Shown here: positions 33,371-46,100 of the stretch, piece by piece | Layout of the letters: each line of letters starts with the position of its first letter | How positions within the stretch are numbered: the stretch's first letter is position 1 | NCBI RefSeq assembly: GCF_016801865.2 | Contig: NC_068937.1 | Span: 134,304,455-134,368,454 of the forward strand | Direction: 5' to 3' | DNA from: Culex pipiens pallens | Taxonomy: Eukaryota; Arthropoda; Insecta; Diptera; Culicidae | DNA length: 64,000 bases | The notes under the pieces: model-generated | Databases searched by the model: none | Told to the model about the DNA's origin: nothing | Seen by the model: only the letters and a program-made list of their open reading frames with translations | Program-made: the position numbers and the translations under genes

Positions 33371-33734
33371 TTAAGCTGTATACGCACCTCGGAAAGAACC
33401 GGTCAAGAAAAAATTCAAATGGACAGCAGTGGCAGCGAAAGCAAACCAGAGAGGGTGAAGAAAAGCCCCAAGAAATCGCTCCCTCTCCTTTGTTATGCTG
33501 TTCCTTAAGCTTTTTCTTGACCCTTTTCCTTCCGATCTGCGTACTAGCCTTTAAGCGGTATACGCACTTCGGAAGGAATCGGTCAAGAAAAATTTCAAAT
33601 GGGCAACAGCGGCAGAGTAGGCAAGCCAGAGAGGGTGAAGAAAAGCCCCAAGAAATCGTTCCCTCTTCTTTGTTCTGCTGTTCGTAAAGCTGTTTCTTGA
33701 CCCCTTTCCTTCCGATCAGCGTACTAGCCTTTAC
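33371..33734. repeat. Tandem dimer of a 180-bp foldback unit
   Basis: Two units begin at 33371 and 33551, exactly 180 bp apart. In each, GGTCAAGAAAAA near the start pairs with TTTCTTGACC near the end, so each unit can form a hairpin. Confidence 0.75.
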
Positions 33735-33735
33735 G

Positions 33736-34071
33736 CTCCATACAAAAATTTTAAAATTTGTATGGAAATTTTGTTACGAAGGGGGAGGGGGTCTCAAAAT
33801 CCGGTTTTTTGCGTTACGTAATAAAATAACGCTCCCTTAGCCACCTAACTGCCGCGGTGTGAAAATTAGCAAGTTGAACTGAAATTCTACGTTGATTTGG
33901 CTGTCAACTTGGTTTGTTTTGAATATTTTCCAAAAAGTCAGCTGTAAACTCAAGGCAACCTTTGACAACAGCCAAAAAATTGTTCTGCGGTTTTCATGCG
34001 GCTGTCATGCGACCATTTTACTGCGGTCGTATCAACGCGCGTGAAATCTAATTATCGACGCCCGCAGTAAT
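33736..34071. other. Intergenic DNA without a supported feature
   Basis: No coding frame was seen. Short palindromic pieces around GCTGTCA occur but no boundaries could be set. Confidence 0.4.
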
Positions 34072-34073
34072 TA

Positions 34074-35638
34074 GGGTATTTTAACCATTAGTGGACCCCC
34101 TAGTAGAGCCGAAGCACATTTTTCAGAAATTTTCAATATTTTAAGCACTTTTTCATAACCCTTTGTACAAAACAATGAAATATGATGTCTTTTGAACAAT
34201 TTTGACAATTTGTTTCATCAGTTATTTGTTTTTAAGCAGAAAAATAGCCATTTGGAAAAAAGTGTTTTTTGCCTGTTATGGACCCCCTTTTCCTATAGTG
34301 GACCCGGGTCCATAATCCGATTGTGGACCCGGGTCCACTATAGGCAAACTGTTATTTTGATACAAAATTTAACCGATATTTGATTTTTTGGTGCATGGTG
34401 TAGGTCTAATGATAGATATAATGAATAAAAGATGGATTTTGGTCACTTTACATCATAAACAATTTTGTTTTGTATACAAATTTGGCTTTAACGGTACACA
34501 TCAACCATAGCTTTTGCACCCAGATTTCTGTTACAGACATTTTGGTATCTTCAATACTACGGGAACTATCGATATAATTTTTTATTCATCCCCTAAATTA
34601 CTGTCTTCGTAGTTATTTACAACAAAGTTTGACTATTTTTACAATCAGATTCTTGCAGAATTGGGTCCGTAAGTTTGACAATTTTGGAATAAGAAGACAA
34701 CAACTTCCTTGGTTGCTGTGCACCCTTAAACAACAATAAAACTTACAGACATTTAAACACATTTATTTTCGAAAAAGATCAGAGAAAACGTTTCAAAAAC
34801 CACTATAAACATAAAAATAATTAAAAAAAGTAATCTTGATGCAATTTTTTCCATATTATTTACATAAATGGTTGGCCGAAACTAAATTATAGATTTGTTT
34901 ACAGTTGCTGACGAGGTTGCTGATAAAACCACGCAGGTTAATTTAAAAAAAAGTTTTGTTATTGATTTATTATTATAAAATATCATTTCAAACTGCAATT
35001 ATGATGCTTCAGTTAAGTACAATTAACTATAGTTTTGATTAGTTATAAATTTTTACGGCTGCAGCATTTTTGGTACTTTTAACATGAAAACAGCTATATT
35101 TATACTCATAATTGAAAAAAAAATATACGTTTAGGTTGATAACAACAAGCATTTATTGTATGTTTTAGAGAAACTTTTGCTTGAATACACACTTTCCTTC
35201 ATTTTTGGAGGTTAAATTAACAGGGGTCCACTTTTGGAAAAGTTTGGATTTCGTTGTCCTATATTGGACCCCCCTTATTTTTGCTCGAAAATGGCAGTTC
35301 TTCGCTTTATTTTCGTAAAGATCCTAAAACTTACATTATTTCGACTTGCTGAAGTTAAATAATCAGTCAAAAATGATTGGATGGTTATTTCAATCATAAA
35401 ATATAAATGCAGTTTTGTTGTGAAAATGCTAGAGGCCATGGCTGATTTCAGATGTCGAACTCAAAACACTTATTTTGGTGAAAAGGACAATTCAATGTCA
35501 GTCAACATTGTTTTAAAAGATGCTGAACATGCCAAATAAATGATTTGTAGACAACAACACGCTTGAAATTGTGATTTTATTGAATTTTTCATCAAAAACC
35601 CTTCAGAGGGTCCACTATAAGAAAGGGATAACGTACCC
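34074..35638. mobile_element. 1.57-kb non-autonomous element with TA duplication
   Basis: The ends are inverted: GGGTATTTTAACC then AGTGGACCC on the left, with the inverse on the right. TA flanks both sides (34072-34073 and 35639-35640), as for Tc1/mariner elements. Palindromic GGACCCGGGTCC recurs inside. No transposase frame is left. Confidence 0.75.
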
Positions 35639-36418
35639 TATATTTTTTTTTAATATTTAAAAAAATATCTAGCAGAAGGTGGATAGAAGTTTTTTAGAAA
35701 GGCCTAATTTCATCGTAAATCTTTTGAAAACAATAGTACATCGTAAATAAGTAATGCTTTGTCTAAATTAAACCAATATGCAAAAAAAATGCTGCAAATT
35801 TTATTTGCGGAAACTTCACCTTTTGCTCGATCGGGGGAGTTTAGATGTTGAAGGAGTTTACAAAGATTGGTGAGTATTTTATTTTCAATTAAAAGTACAG
35901 TTTTTTCGCCCTCCTTATTTGCAGAGACATTTTGAAAACGGTGGGTTTGTTATTTATTTTGTTAATTAAACAAATATTTCAATTTATCAAATTGACTTAT
36001 TAAAAATTACTTATTGAAACAAAACTCTCCATTTTTTTTACCATGGTAATATTTTTGTTTATGAACATGCGAAGCGAAAATTTACAAACAACGAATTTCC
36101 TTTTAGAAAATACTAAAATTGTCTAAATTTTCAATTTTGTTTGCAATTTTGATATTTTTGATTGAGTTCAGTTAGAACAGATACAGATCAACTCAAATAG
36201 TGCATCGATTTCCTTATTTGAAGCTATTAAAATGCTTTAAAAACTGCTGTCTCTATTCAAACTGTACACCACTCTTTAATTGAATAGAACCACCCTCATC
36301 ACCAAACAAACAAAAAAAATCGTTTGCATATTTTGGCCAGGGAGAAAAAAGTGTTAAAAACCAATAACCTTCAAAATCAAAGGATTGTTCTGAATAAATT
36401 ATCGACTTTTTTTTATTA

Positions 36419-36526
36419 GGTCCTATAAAAATATGTAAACATTCAGTGTATCCCTTTCACACCTTATGTTAATGCCCATCGGAGTAAGCGGTATTCACTT
36501 TTATGTTTAAATTTGTTTATAGGACC
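36419..36526. mobile_element. 108-bp MITE with GGTCCTATAAA ends
   Basis: Perfect 11-bp inverted ends GGTCCTATAAA and TTTATAGGACC enclose non-coding DNA. It is a longer relative of 25575-25613. Confidence 0.65.
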
Positions 36527-36567
36527 TTATATAAAAATGTTACTTTATCCACCTTAAGGTGGATGAT

Positions 36568-36998
36568 GCCTTTCTCACCTGAATATACTTTTGATAGGGT
36601 TATCAAATCTTCGATCTTTTAGGCTCAACGGAAAGGTATTTTAATTACACATCTTGGGTCGTTTGATGGATCCGCTTAGCTTTTTTTTTCAAAAAATCTG
36701 AGATCCGCCCTCAAAAAAGTGTATGAATAACATTTAAGTGCTCATAACTAGGGTTATCAGATCTTTGTTGTTTTGGACTCGTTGGAAAGGTCTTTTAAAT
36801 ACCGTTCTAAAAACGTATAGCATGACGGGTTTTCTTACAAAAACCACTCTTTTTACGATCTTCCGGACTTTCTTTAAAATGGTTTTTTTAGCATAACTTT
36901 TGAAGTATTTTATAAAGTTTAGCTTTATAATTTTCAATAGGGACTTATGTCATTTTTCGAGTGATTGTATAACCTTTCATCAGTAAGGTGAGGAAGGC
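36568..36998. mobile_element. 431-bp element of the GCCTTTCTCAC family
   Basis: GCCTTTCTCAC at the left and GTGAGGAAGGC at the right are inverted ends. Interior segments match the larger copy at 46876-49900 in reversed order. Confidence 0.65.
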
Positions 36999-36999
36999 A

Positions 37000-37860
37000 A
37001 AAATCTAGATATTATTCCTTTTATGCGCATCCCAAATCCACCCAACGAACCATGAGTTCCTTTTTCCCCTCCCGCTCTCAAATGAACCTTCCGGCATGAA
37101 ATCGCTCTGACGTCACGCGAACATGATGTTCCTCCACACATCGAAACATCCCACGTTGGTATGTGTGCTGGGAAAAGCTTTCTCCGATCGATAACGGCGC
37201 CTTCCCGAAGCGGAGGGTTCCACGGGCTCTCCTGGCCACGGCAGGTCACAGTCTGATTTTCATCGCAGGACAAGTCGGTCGAATTTTCCGCAAACACCTA
37301 GCGCGAGTGCGTCCGTGCGTGTGTGTGTGTGTGTGCCCGTGTGCACGTCACGACCCCGGGAGGTCCAAGAGTGCCAGGAGTTTCCGAAAGAGGCCGTTTT
37401 TGACTGGCTACTTGGATATTTCAAACGAGGAAAACTGTTCAAAGTAAGCTTACAACCATTTTGCGAACCGTGAAAAGCAGATTTTCCACTGTGGCAGTGA
37501 TTTGAGAGACGACTTTTTTTCGGTAACTTTTTTTCCTCCTCAAATGGTCAGCCATTACGATTTTCCACGGTGGGAGCAGTTCGATTGTGGCGGGGGTTGG
37601 AAAATTTTCCAAAGAGTAGGCGGAGAGAGCGCAAGAGTGCGGTTGCGAGAGAGGGAGAGAGATTGAGAGATAAAGAGCTTTTCCTTGCAAGGACCTGTGT
37701 AATGTGTGTGAGGACGCGCGCGGTTGCATTCGCCAAAAGGGTCACGTCACGAGGTCGACGGCAACACACGATCGTAGGTGGCGTTGAGTCGTTGGTTGGG
37801 ACCTCGCGTTTTCGCACGTGTGCGCTTGGAGTTTCCGCGGAGTGACAGAGAAAGTATGGC
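37000..37860 (+). promoter_or_regulatory. GC-rich segment, candidate distal promoter or first exon
   Basis: This segment is richer in G+C than its surroundings and has a GT microsatellite near 37320-37335. A GTAAGCTT donor on the plus strand follows AACTGTTCAAA at 37441. It may be an upstream leader exon of a plus-strand gene, possibly the choline transporter, but nothing proves this. Confidence 0.25.
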
Positions 37861-38564
37861 CGTTGTCGGGTATTGCACGTGACGTAAGAAGAGCCCTCTT
37901 TATGAATTGAAGGTGGTGATTATGTAACGCAGAGTGGTTTGAATGAATGCTTACACATCATCTCTAAAATGTGAAGTATTGTTTCTTATATTCATAATTT
38001 TTCAAAATGACAAACTGAAAGCTTCATAATTATGTTTGTAAATTGACAACAAATGGTAAACATAAAAATTAACATTTCAAAAACTTACCATAACATGATG
38101 ATTGCAGCATTTCCAACCAATAGTTTGTTGCAGTCATTTTGAATTATTAATTCCAAGAAATATTCACTTAACTGCTTACACGGGAGATTAAAGGGCAGCC
38201 GTTTCTCTCTGTGTGTTGATAATACTCATGTGAGAGTTGGCTGGATAGGTTTGAGTGCGCACAACAACAGTTTCATTCATTCATAGAAACAAATTCGTTC
38301 ATACGGTCACACAGAAAGGTCCTTTTTTGAAAACGTGTATGGCACGTGTTCAAAGGTGTTTGTGTGCACGGAAGCGATTGTAGGGATGCAATAGCAAAGT
38401 ATTGTTAAACAACACCTATTTAAATATCATAATATCTTAAAATTGATTTTTATCATACATTTGTCAAATTAAATCTTTCATTTGTTCAATTTTTTTTTAT
38501 TATTTCGATTTTCCGGCCTATTTTTCAGCAAATGCGCGCTTTCGGCGCGCTGTCAAATCCCATA

Positions 38565-38812
38565 CTGCCCATGATCGCATAAATTTCCCATATGCATTTT
38601 CGTCACTTTTGAGTTATTGATGTAGTTTGGCTCAAAATCGTGTGCTCTTTCAAAAGAGCCTATAACATCCAGTACTTTGTTCTAGAAATCAGGAGGAATT
38701 CCAGTTTTTTCGTGAAAACTTAACACGTAGCCTTATGTGTGGGACAAACTTGTTTAGCGTTTTTCTCAGCTTGCTGTTTTTGCATATGGGACATTTATGC
38801 GAACATGGGCAG
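38565..38812. mobile_element. 248-bp MITE with CTGCCCATG ends and CATA duplication
   Basis: Inverted ends extend for about 30 bp with one or two mismatches. CATA flanks both sides (38561-38564 and 38813-38816). It shares end sequence and the piece GTACTTTGTTCT with 25900-26331. Confidence 0.8.
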
Positions 38813-39408
38813 CATACTACGTATTTTGTTTTGTTAATCTTCTTCTTCAAATCGTTTGGCATTCTTGCCAGGTATGTTTTTTTATTAGACTAAAAGTGCA
38901 GAAAATCGCTGACAACAATGTCTACGGAACATTCGCCACGCGGCGTGTACCTTTGAGAGAAACGGACAATACAGAATGGTCAACCAAACAAAACGTGTTT
39001 GTTATTGTTTACATTGCGTGCTCTAGTTTTTGTTTATTCAAGGTCAAACATTAAAACGCGTTTTACTCGGAATGTCAAAAAGCGACTTGCCACAAGATAC
39101 CACGACAACGTTTATTCAAATATTAGTTGAATAAATGTTATTAAACTTTCTTGTGGTTGGATTCTAATGAATTCGGAGTTTTTTTTTATATCTCATGAAT
39201 TTAACCCACCGGAGGTCGCGTACGTGTACTTTGTAAACAGTTTGTAAGGGCACTTGTAAGAAAGGCGTAAACACGCGACTTCCAGAAGGTTAAAGTAAAC
39301 ATTTTGTGATTAAATATTCGTCAGACTTAGATGAACTTTTGGATCTTTGTGATTCCTCTTGAGATGATACCCAATTTCTGAACCAATTTTGAATTCTTCA
39401 ATTTCCAG

Positions 39409-40206
39409 GCCCAGTGCCCCTCTGCCGTCGAGCGCACCGTGGTCGCTCTCCATGAACCTGGGGGTGGGATCCTCCTGGCAGGATCTGGGTCGTCCTCGTC
39501 CTCAACGCAGCCTCGGTCATCGTTCGGCACCCGGTTCCGTCGGTTGGCCAGAACGTTCCGCCGTTGCTGAGGAGGCTCCAGCGTGGTGAAGGCGCACATG
39601 TGCGGGCTACGCTTCAGAACAAGAAACTCTCCGTCTCAGAAGACATCCCTACGTTGGGGGGACAGCTGCTACTCCTAAACGACTACGATTACGACTACCA
39701 CCCAACAGCAGCAGTAGTAGTAACCAGCACACTAACAAAACAGCATTACTACACCACTACCAGTGCAGCAGCAAAATCCCACCATTTTTCATTCCACATC
39801 GAAGTGAACAATAGAGGAAAAAGAAAACACTTGCGCGAATACGTAACTCAGTTACAGAAAACGAGTGTAACAGTGTGAGAGAAGAAGAGATTTCATTAGC
39901 AAGAAGAATAAAAGAAAAGAAAAAATGACCGTTACCAGCGACCACGTGGTGACCGTTTTAATTTTAAGTGTAACGTTTTAAGAAGTAAAATATCTGTGAT
40001 GTGTTTAAAAGTCTACAAATCAATGTCCTAAGATTTCAAAGGAGAGAAAAAAGAAAACAAGTCAAACAACATAAGTTTATCGAGTGTGCGAAAGTGCTGC
40101 AAGTTAGCGAATCAGAAAAGAAGAAGAATAAGAAGAATCCATTGTGCATTCTCATACCCACACAATCGAGGATCCTTGTGCGTGAGTGTGTGCGTCAGTT
40201 TTCGAA
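39409..40206 (+). other. Candidate non-coding exon on the plus strand
   Basis: A TTCTTCAATTTCCAG acceptor precedes 39409 and a GTGAGTGAA donor follows 40206. The enclosed DNA is A-rich with AAGAAG and GTGTAAC motifs, typical of insect 5' leaders, and several stops break all long frames. The next gene on this strand is the choline transporter, 18.6 kb away. The link to it is inference. Confidence 0.35.
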
Positions 40207-40481
40207 GGTGAGTGAAATGATGTTGTTGGGCTGATAAGCGCCTTTATGCCACGCGCCTTTTTCCATTCTTGTTTGGTGACGTAAGGAAAAGTTATGGTCC
40301 TCTACTGGGTCGGATTTGGCTTTTAGTAACTATGTGAATACTTGTTGTTGTTACTTTTGCTGCCCCAATGGCAGAGCAGCTGAATTGGGATTACATAATC
40401 AAGTGCTTTCGAATGGTCTGACAAAACAGAAAAATTAAGATGGAATACTTAATGATAACAAAGCTTAAACTTAAGGAAATA

Positions 40482-40652
40482 TTAGACTACGGCAAACAAA
40501 CAAACAAACTCGCACTTTTTGTTTATGACAGTTTGCCAAAACTCGCAAACACAGCAACATGTATGCAGGCTGACGTTCGTAGCAACAAATATAGACAAAC
40601 AAACAAAGCAGGTAACCTGTCAAACAGTGCGAGTTTGTTTGTTATAGTCTAA
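40482..40652. mobile_element. 171-bp MITE with TTAGACTA ends and TA duplication
   Basis: TTAGACTA and TAGTCTAA are perfect inverted ends followed inward by complementary AAACTCGCACT and AGTGCGAGTTT. TA flanks both sides. Confidence 0.75.
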
Positions 40653-41109
40653 TAACGCCTTCACAAAGTGTAAGTAAAGTGTCTTAAGGGAATACGGGAA
40701 GGTACGCTATATGGATTCCACAACTCGAGTTTTCAAAAGCAGTTTTAAAGAAAATGCCGTTAAGTAAAAGTGTTCTATTTGTTGCAGACAAGACAAATGG
40801 CGATAGCAAGTCAACTGTCGAGTTTAGAAATCGTAAAAATACGTAATCTCCGACTCACGTTTTTAAAAGCAGCTCAAAAAAACATTGATAAAATAGACCA
40901 TTTTTATCAGAAAATTTTAACCTAACAATTCCGGTGCATTTTATCAAAATAATACAAAATGTTCTTTTTGATTCGAAATTCAAAGGATTGAAATTTAAAA
41001 AATAAAAATGTTTTCACATTTTATAAATTTCACTTTGCTTATGACTTGCACGTTTCAAAATATTCACAAAATAAACCGCGATTGGCTGACAGGGGTGCTC
41101 GAAGTTTTT

Positions 41110-41235
41110 GAGGATTGTGTCACGTTCCCCAGAAAACCGTTTTTCCAGAAAACCATTCCCCCGAATGTACCATTTCCCAGAAAACTATTCCCCAGAATGT
41201 ACCATTTCCCAGAAAACCATTTCCTAGAAAAGTTT
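41110..41235. repeat. Short tandem repeat with CCAGAAAAC
   Basis: Units built from GTACCATTTCCCAGAAAAC and ATTCCCCAGAAT recur two to three times. Confidence 0.6.
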
Positions 41236-41659
41236 CTTTCTCGAAAAATCAAAGTAGTTTCAAATATTAGTTTGTTTTAAATTTCTTAGAAAATATATAA
41301 ATTAGACAAGGTTATTTTATCCATGCCAAGAAATTTTCTTTTTTATTACAACAATTCTTGAGAAAATAACAGAAAATGTTAATTTGGCTTATGACTCGTT
41401 CTATTATTCTAAGCAATTTTCCCTTCTTTTTCAGTCATGTTAAATTTGTTTTACAATTGCCGAATAAATTGCAGTTTCTTTTTATTTCTTGTTTTCTGTG
41501 AATGCTATTTTTAATTTGCAAAATGTTTGTTAAAATTAAAATATGATTATGGGTGTCATTGGTATAATTCCATTTGACATTTTGGACCTTTGGCATATTG
41601 CTCATTTTGCATGATTATTTAAATTTTCTAAATTTGATTTTAGGTGACAAAAAATAATT

Positions 41660-42108
41660 TATCATTTTTGGAAGAAAACAAAACTCTCTTGACTTACAAT
41701 AACTGACTAATTTTTCCTTCTTTTAAGGTCTCCTGACACAAGTTGAATTTCACCTTCTTTAAAGAAGGGAAAACTGTCTTGACTTGTGATATCTGCTAAC
41801 AGAAGTTGAATTTTCGCTTTAAAGTTTTTTTTCTTGTATTCTTTCTTGTTTCCATAAGGAAAAACTCTCTTGACTAGTGATATCAAATTTAAAAAGTTGT
41901 GTAAGTGGCCATGTATTTTTTCCCTTACTTATAAAGAAGGGAAAATTAAACCCGTGTCAGCAGTTATAATAGCAAGGCTATAAATTTTTCCCTTCCTTAA
42001 AGAAGGGAAAACTCTCCTCCTCCCTTTTAAAGGTAAAATTCAACTTGTATCAGTCAGTAAAGTTTTCCTTTAGAAAACTTTCTAGTAATAACTGCTGACA
42101 CAAGTTAA
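41660..42108. repeat. Cluster of palindromes with TTTAAAGAAGGGAAAA
   Basis: Complementary TTCCCTTC and GAAGGGAA pieces meet at TTTAAA, and GACACAAGTTGAATTT recurs among them. It looks like a degraded local repeat array. Confidence 0.55.
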
Positions 42109-42180
42109 CGTGGTGATTATTGCACTCAAGCGTAATATTTCAATCTTTATTTCTTTATAATTTATCAATGGTAAGTCAAA
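42109..42180. mobile_element. Single end of the 6693-9008 element family
   Basis: It starts CGTGGTGATTATTGCACTC and later has a diverged form of the AATTTGTCGATGGTAAGTC segment. No matching opposite end was found nearby. Confidence 0.55.
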
Positions 42181-42349
42181 AAGTCAAATTAAAAACATTT
42201 TCAAAATTCTCAAAAATATGAAAAAGTTTGGAATTCAAAATTCAAAATTAAAGAGAAAAGAAATTTTAAAATTTAAAAAAAAATCAAAGATTATGAATTT
42301 TTTTTAGTTTTTTGAAAATTTGAAATTATGGAAATTTTGATTTTTTTGA

Positions 42350-43140
42350 ATTTATGGAAATTTTGAAAACTTTAAAATTTTTGGAAATTTAGGAAATTTA
42401 GGAAATTTAGGAAATTTTGGAAATTTAGGAAATTTAGGAAATTTTGGAAATTTAGGAAATTTTGGAAATTTTGGAAATTTTGGAAATTTTGTAAATTTTG
42501 GAAATTTTGTAAATTTTGGAAATTTTCTAAATTTTGTAAATTTTATAAATTTTGGAAATTTTGAAAATTTTGGGTATTTTGGAAATTTTGGAAATTTTGG
42601 CAATTTTGGCAAGTTTGTAAATTTTGTAAATTTTGTAAATTTTTATAAATTTTGGAAATTTAGGTAATTTTGGAAATTTAGGTAATTTTGAAAATTTTGT
42701 TAATTTTAGAAATTTTGTTAATTTTAGAAATTTTGTAAATTTTAGAAATTTTGTAAATTTTAGAAATTTTGTAAATTTTAAAAATTTTGGAAAATTTGAA
42801 AATTTTGGAAATTTTGAAAATTTTGGAAATTTTTGAAATTTTGGAAGTTTTGGAAATTTTGGAAATTTTGGAAATTTTGGAAATTTTGGAAATTTTGGAA
42901 ATTTTGGAAATTTTGGAAATTTTTGGAAATTTTGGAAATTTTGGAAATTTTGGAAATTTTGGAAATTTTGGAAATTTTGGAAATTTTGGAAATTTTAGAA
43001 ATTTTAGAAATTTTAGAAATTTTAGAAATTTTAGAAATTTTAGAAATTTTAAAAATTTTAGAAATTTTAGAAATTTTAGAAAATTTCCAAAATTTCCAAA
43101 ATTTCCAAAATTTCCAAAATTTCCAAAATTTTCAAAATTT
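42350..43140. repeat. Minisatellite of 9-bp GGAAATTTT units
   Basis: Most of the stretch consists of GGAAATTTT units, with variants such as AGAAATTTT and GTAAATTTT. The strand bias flips near 43080, where TTTCCAAAA takes over. The period is a multiple of three, which opens long frames in several phases; none is a gene. Confidence 0.9.
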
Positions 43141-43189
43141 CCATTATTTTTTTTGGACATTTTTGGCATTAAAATATTAGAGAACAAAA

Positions 43190-46100
43190 ATAGTTGTTTA
43201 TGCAACATGTTGCAAAAAACAGTTTTTTTTTCAGCACGAGTCGTACTAAATGTATCGAATGAGGTTAACCGAATTGGATAAATACGAAGAGTGCTGAAAA
43301 AGTCAAGTTTTGCAACAAGTTGCTTACAACATTTTTAGCAATTCCGAAAACGCTTTTTGAATGGAATTTTATATCTAACATTCTTGTGTTAAGTAAATTT
43401 ACCGTCCAAAAAAAAATGCTACTTTTCAATACAATAGAGCTTTTTAGCACTGGTATTAAAAGGCATTAATTTTCCATTCTGTTAGATTTGGTAGGGAAAA
43501 GTTATCAGTTTCATAGCGGAATTGCAAAAATGAATGAATACAGTTTTATTCAATTGATTAATTTTTCTAAAATAAAAAAAAAAACAAAAAAAAAGCAAAA
43601 AAAAAAATACATTTTTTATGCCTTAATCAACAGATCAGGTAATACAACCACATTGTAAAAAAAATCCACAGTCTGGTCTCGGTTGATGGATGATTGATAA
43701 TTTTGTGACTGAAGACATTTGTTGTTGACCAAATTAAATGAAAATGAAAAATGGTGTTAATGGTGTACTTTTTAAATGTGTCATTTCGTAACTCATTTCT
43801 AGAATGTTTGATGAAGTTTTTGACTAAATTTACTGTTTTCAATCACAGTCGCACGTGTGAAATTGTTTCAGTAAGTTGATTTTTTCTTGATTCAGGAAGT
43901 TGGTGTACATATTCATGATCAAAGTAAGAACAAATAATCGATTTCATGATAAAACTAACACTGTGCTCTAAACCTTAATTTAAAGAATTATGAAATCACT
44001 CACAAAGGCCATATTCCATGATCATTCAAAATGGTCCGCGGGCCACAAAAAATCACCTCGCGGGCCATACTTTGGTCACCTTTTAGGACCTTTTAAAAAA
44101 CTCTAGATTTGTAATTAAAATGTTTACAGGTATTCACAAGGTATAGAAAAACTTTGGATCTTTTATCGGATAAATATGATAAATATGGAATTTGAAAAGC
44201 CTGTTAAATATCCGCGGAAAGAGTCGAAAATCCGTACTGTAAGGAAAAATTCCGTACAGTTGGTAGCCTTAGGGAAAACCATGAAACAGTACCATGGAGG
44301 CGAAGACATACATGGTAATATAACCGTGAGATAGTTTCACTTAGTCGTTGGAAAATAACTGAAAAGCTCTCTTCGCGCTAGGGAAAGCATTTTGAAAAGC
44401 TCAGCGAAATGGTTGTTGGTTTCACTCAACTTGTACCATGGCAAAGGAAGAGGTGCTATTTTAGTCTTAGTGCTAATTATTAACAGAAAGTATTTTTTTC
44501 AATTGTGAAAAATCAAAAAAATACTTTTGATGTGTTAATTTATTACATAGTTTAAAATGTGTTAAATTTAGTCATCTATACCCTGTCGATGTCTGTTCAT
44601 CTGTTCGCCTACCCTAACAAGCTAAGTTTGCAGCGATCCTGGGCGGAAAATTGTGTAGGCGTCGCACCACACCACAAGGTTATTGCGACTCTGGATCGTT
44701 TTCAATGTTTGCTGATGATGGCGAAATCTGTGGTGAAATATAGAAGGAGAAAAATTAAAAAAAAAATCGTGGGAAAATGTCAGCTGCAGACAACGGAGAA
44801 ATGCAATTCTTTTTTAGAATTATTCTTGAGACAAAGAAGAGATTAATGCTTTCGATTAATTTCGATATTCATGCACCAGTTCGCTTCATCAGCAGCACAA
44901 CGCTATACTATTTGAATATTCATCCAGATTCCTAGCCCAATTTTACGATAACGATCGGGAGCCACCCACACGAGAATCACATTTACCGAAAAACCAGCAA
45001 ACGACACCCCAGCGGGAAATAGAGTGGAAATCAACGAGTGTCGATTAAGTCGTCGTCTTTATTGGAGAAACGGTGCGCTTGAATGAAAGCATTACGCTTC
45101 GTGACACGAATGGAACTCACGTGCTTGGTTAGTTGCCACATTGGCCACCACGACTATCCGAGTTGCCCCTCCAAAAATAGTGCTGGCAAATATTTACTAC
45201 CAAACAGTTTGTGGTCATTTGTGCCTTTTGTGTCATGAGGTGACAAATTAAGAGTAATGATGTTTGGTAGTAAGTTGAGGTTTAAAAAATTGTTGAGATA
45301 TTTTTTTTCAGATTTTTGTTTACATTGTTGAAAATCTCTTGAGCAAATCCAAATGTCACTCGAAGTCTTTCTTCTTCCCTTGAAAAAATCTTTTCAAAAG
45401 TTCTAAGGGCAAGCAAATAACTGTTTTGTTTAATTTTTTTAGTTCTGCAAATTTAGGCGTTGAGGTTTCAAACAAATTTTGAATTTATTAAAAATGGGTG
45501 ACACTTCAGTTTTAAATGTCTGTAATCTATTTTTTCTTTAATTTTGCAAAAGATTTTTATAAATTTATTTAACATAACAGAAGATTGATAAGTAACTTTT
45601 CAAAATTAATTTCTTCACAAAATCCCGTTACAAGCACGTGCCCAAAATACCACCAATGAAATATGAGTAGCTATCTTTATCCAAACACAAACAACACGCA
45701 CACCAAGTCAACGGACACCTTCCAGTTCGGCGTTAGCAAAGGCAAAAATAATTAAATTTTATTAGTTTCTATTTATAAACCGCGCTGAGTTCATACCAGC
45801 CAGCATTCCAAACATGGCCGAAGCAAGAAATAAACACATGTAAGCGCCTTCTCCAAAGAATGTCAACCACCCCCTCCCTCTCTCTGGACTTTTAAAGAAG
45901 AAGAATCAAATTGCTGTTTTGTTCAAGGAGCATCCTTTTGCATGAGAGCATACAGAGAGAAATCATTCGCACTCTTTCTCTCTCTCTCAGCAAGGATGTA
46001 ATTTTGTTTATAAAATAAGCAGTTTCAAGTCCACCCACTTCCTTCCCCCCATGAAAGTGTGGAGCCCAACCAACACTCACACAAGCACGTACACCCCTAA

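Noticed and set aside
33161..33687. Frames across the 180-bp tandem dimer
   Set aside because: The same codons repeat because the DNA unit is repeated; 180 is a multiple of three.
42352..43281. Open frames of KFPKFP, NFGNFG and ILEILE repeats on both strands
   Set aside because: They are by-products of a 9-bp minisatellite whose period is a multiple of three; there is no splice or promoter context.
44559..44846. 95-codon plus-strand frame
   Set aside because: It is a chance frame in AT-rich DNA with no domain, splice or promoter support.
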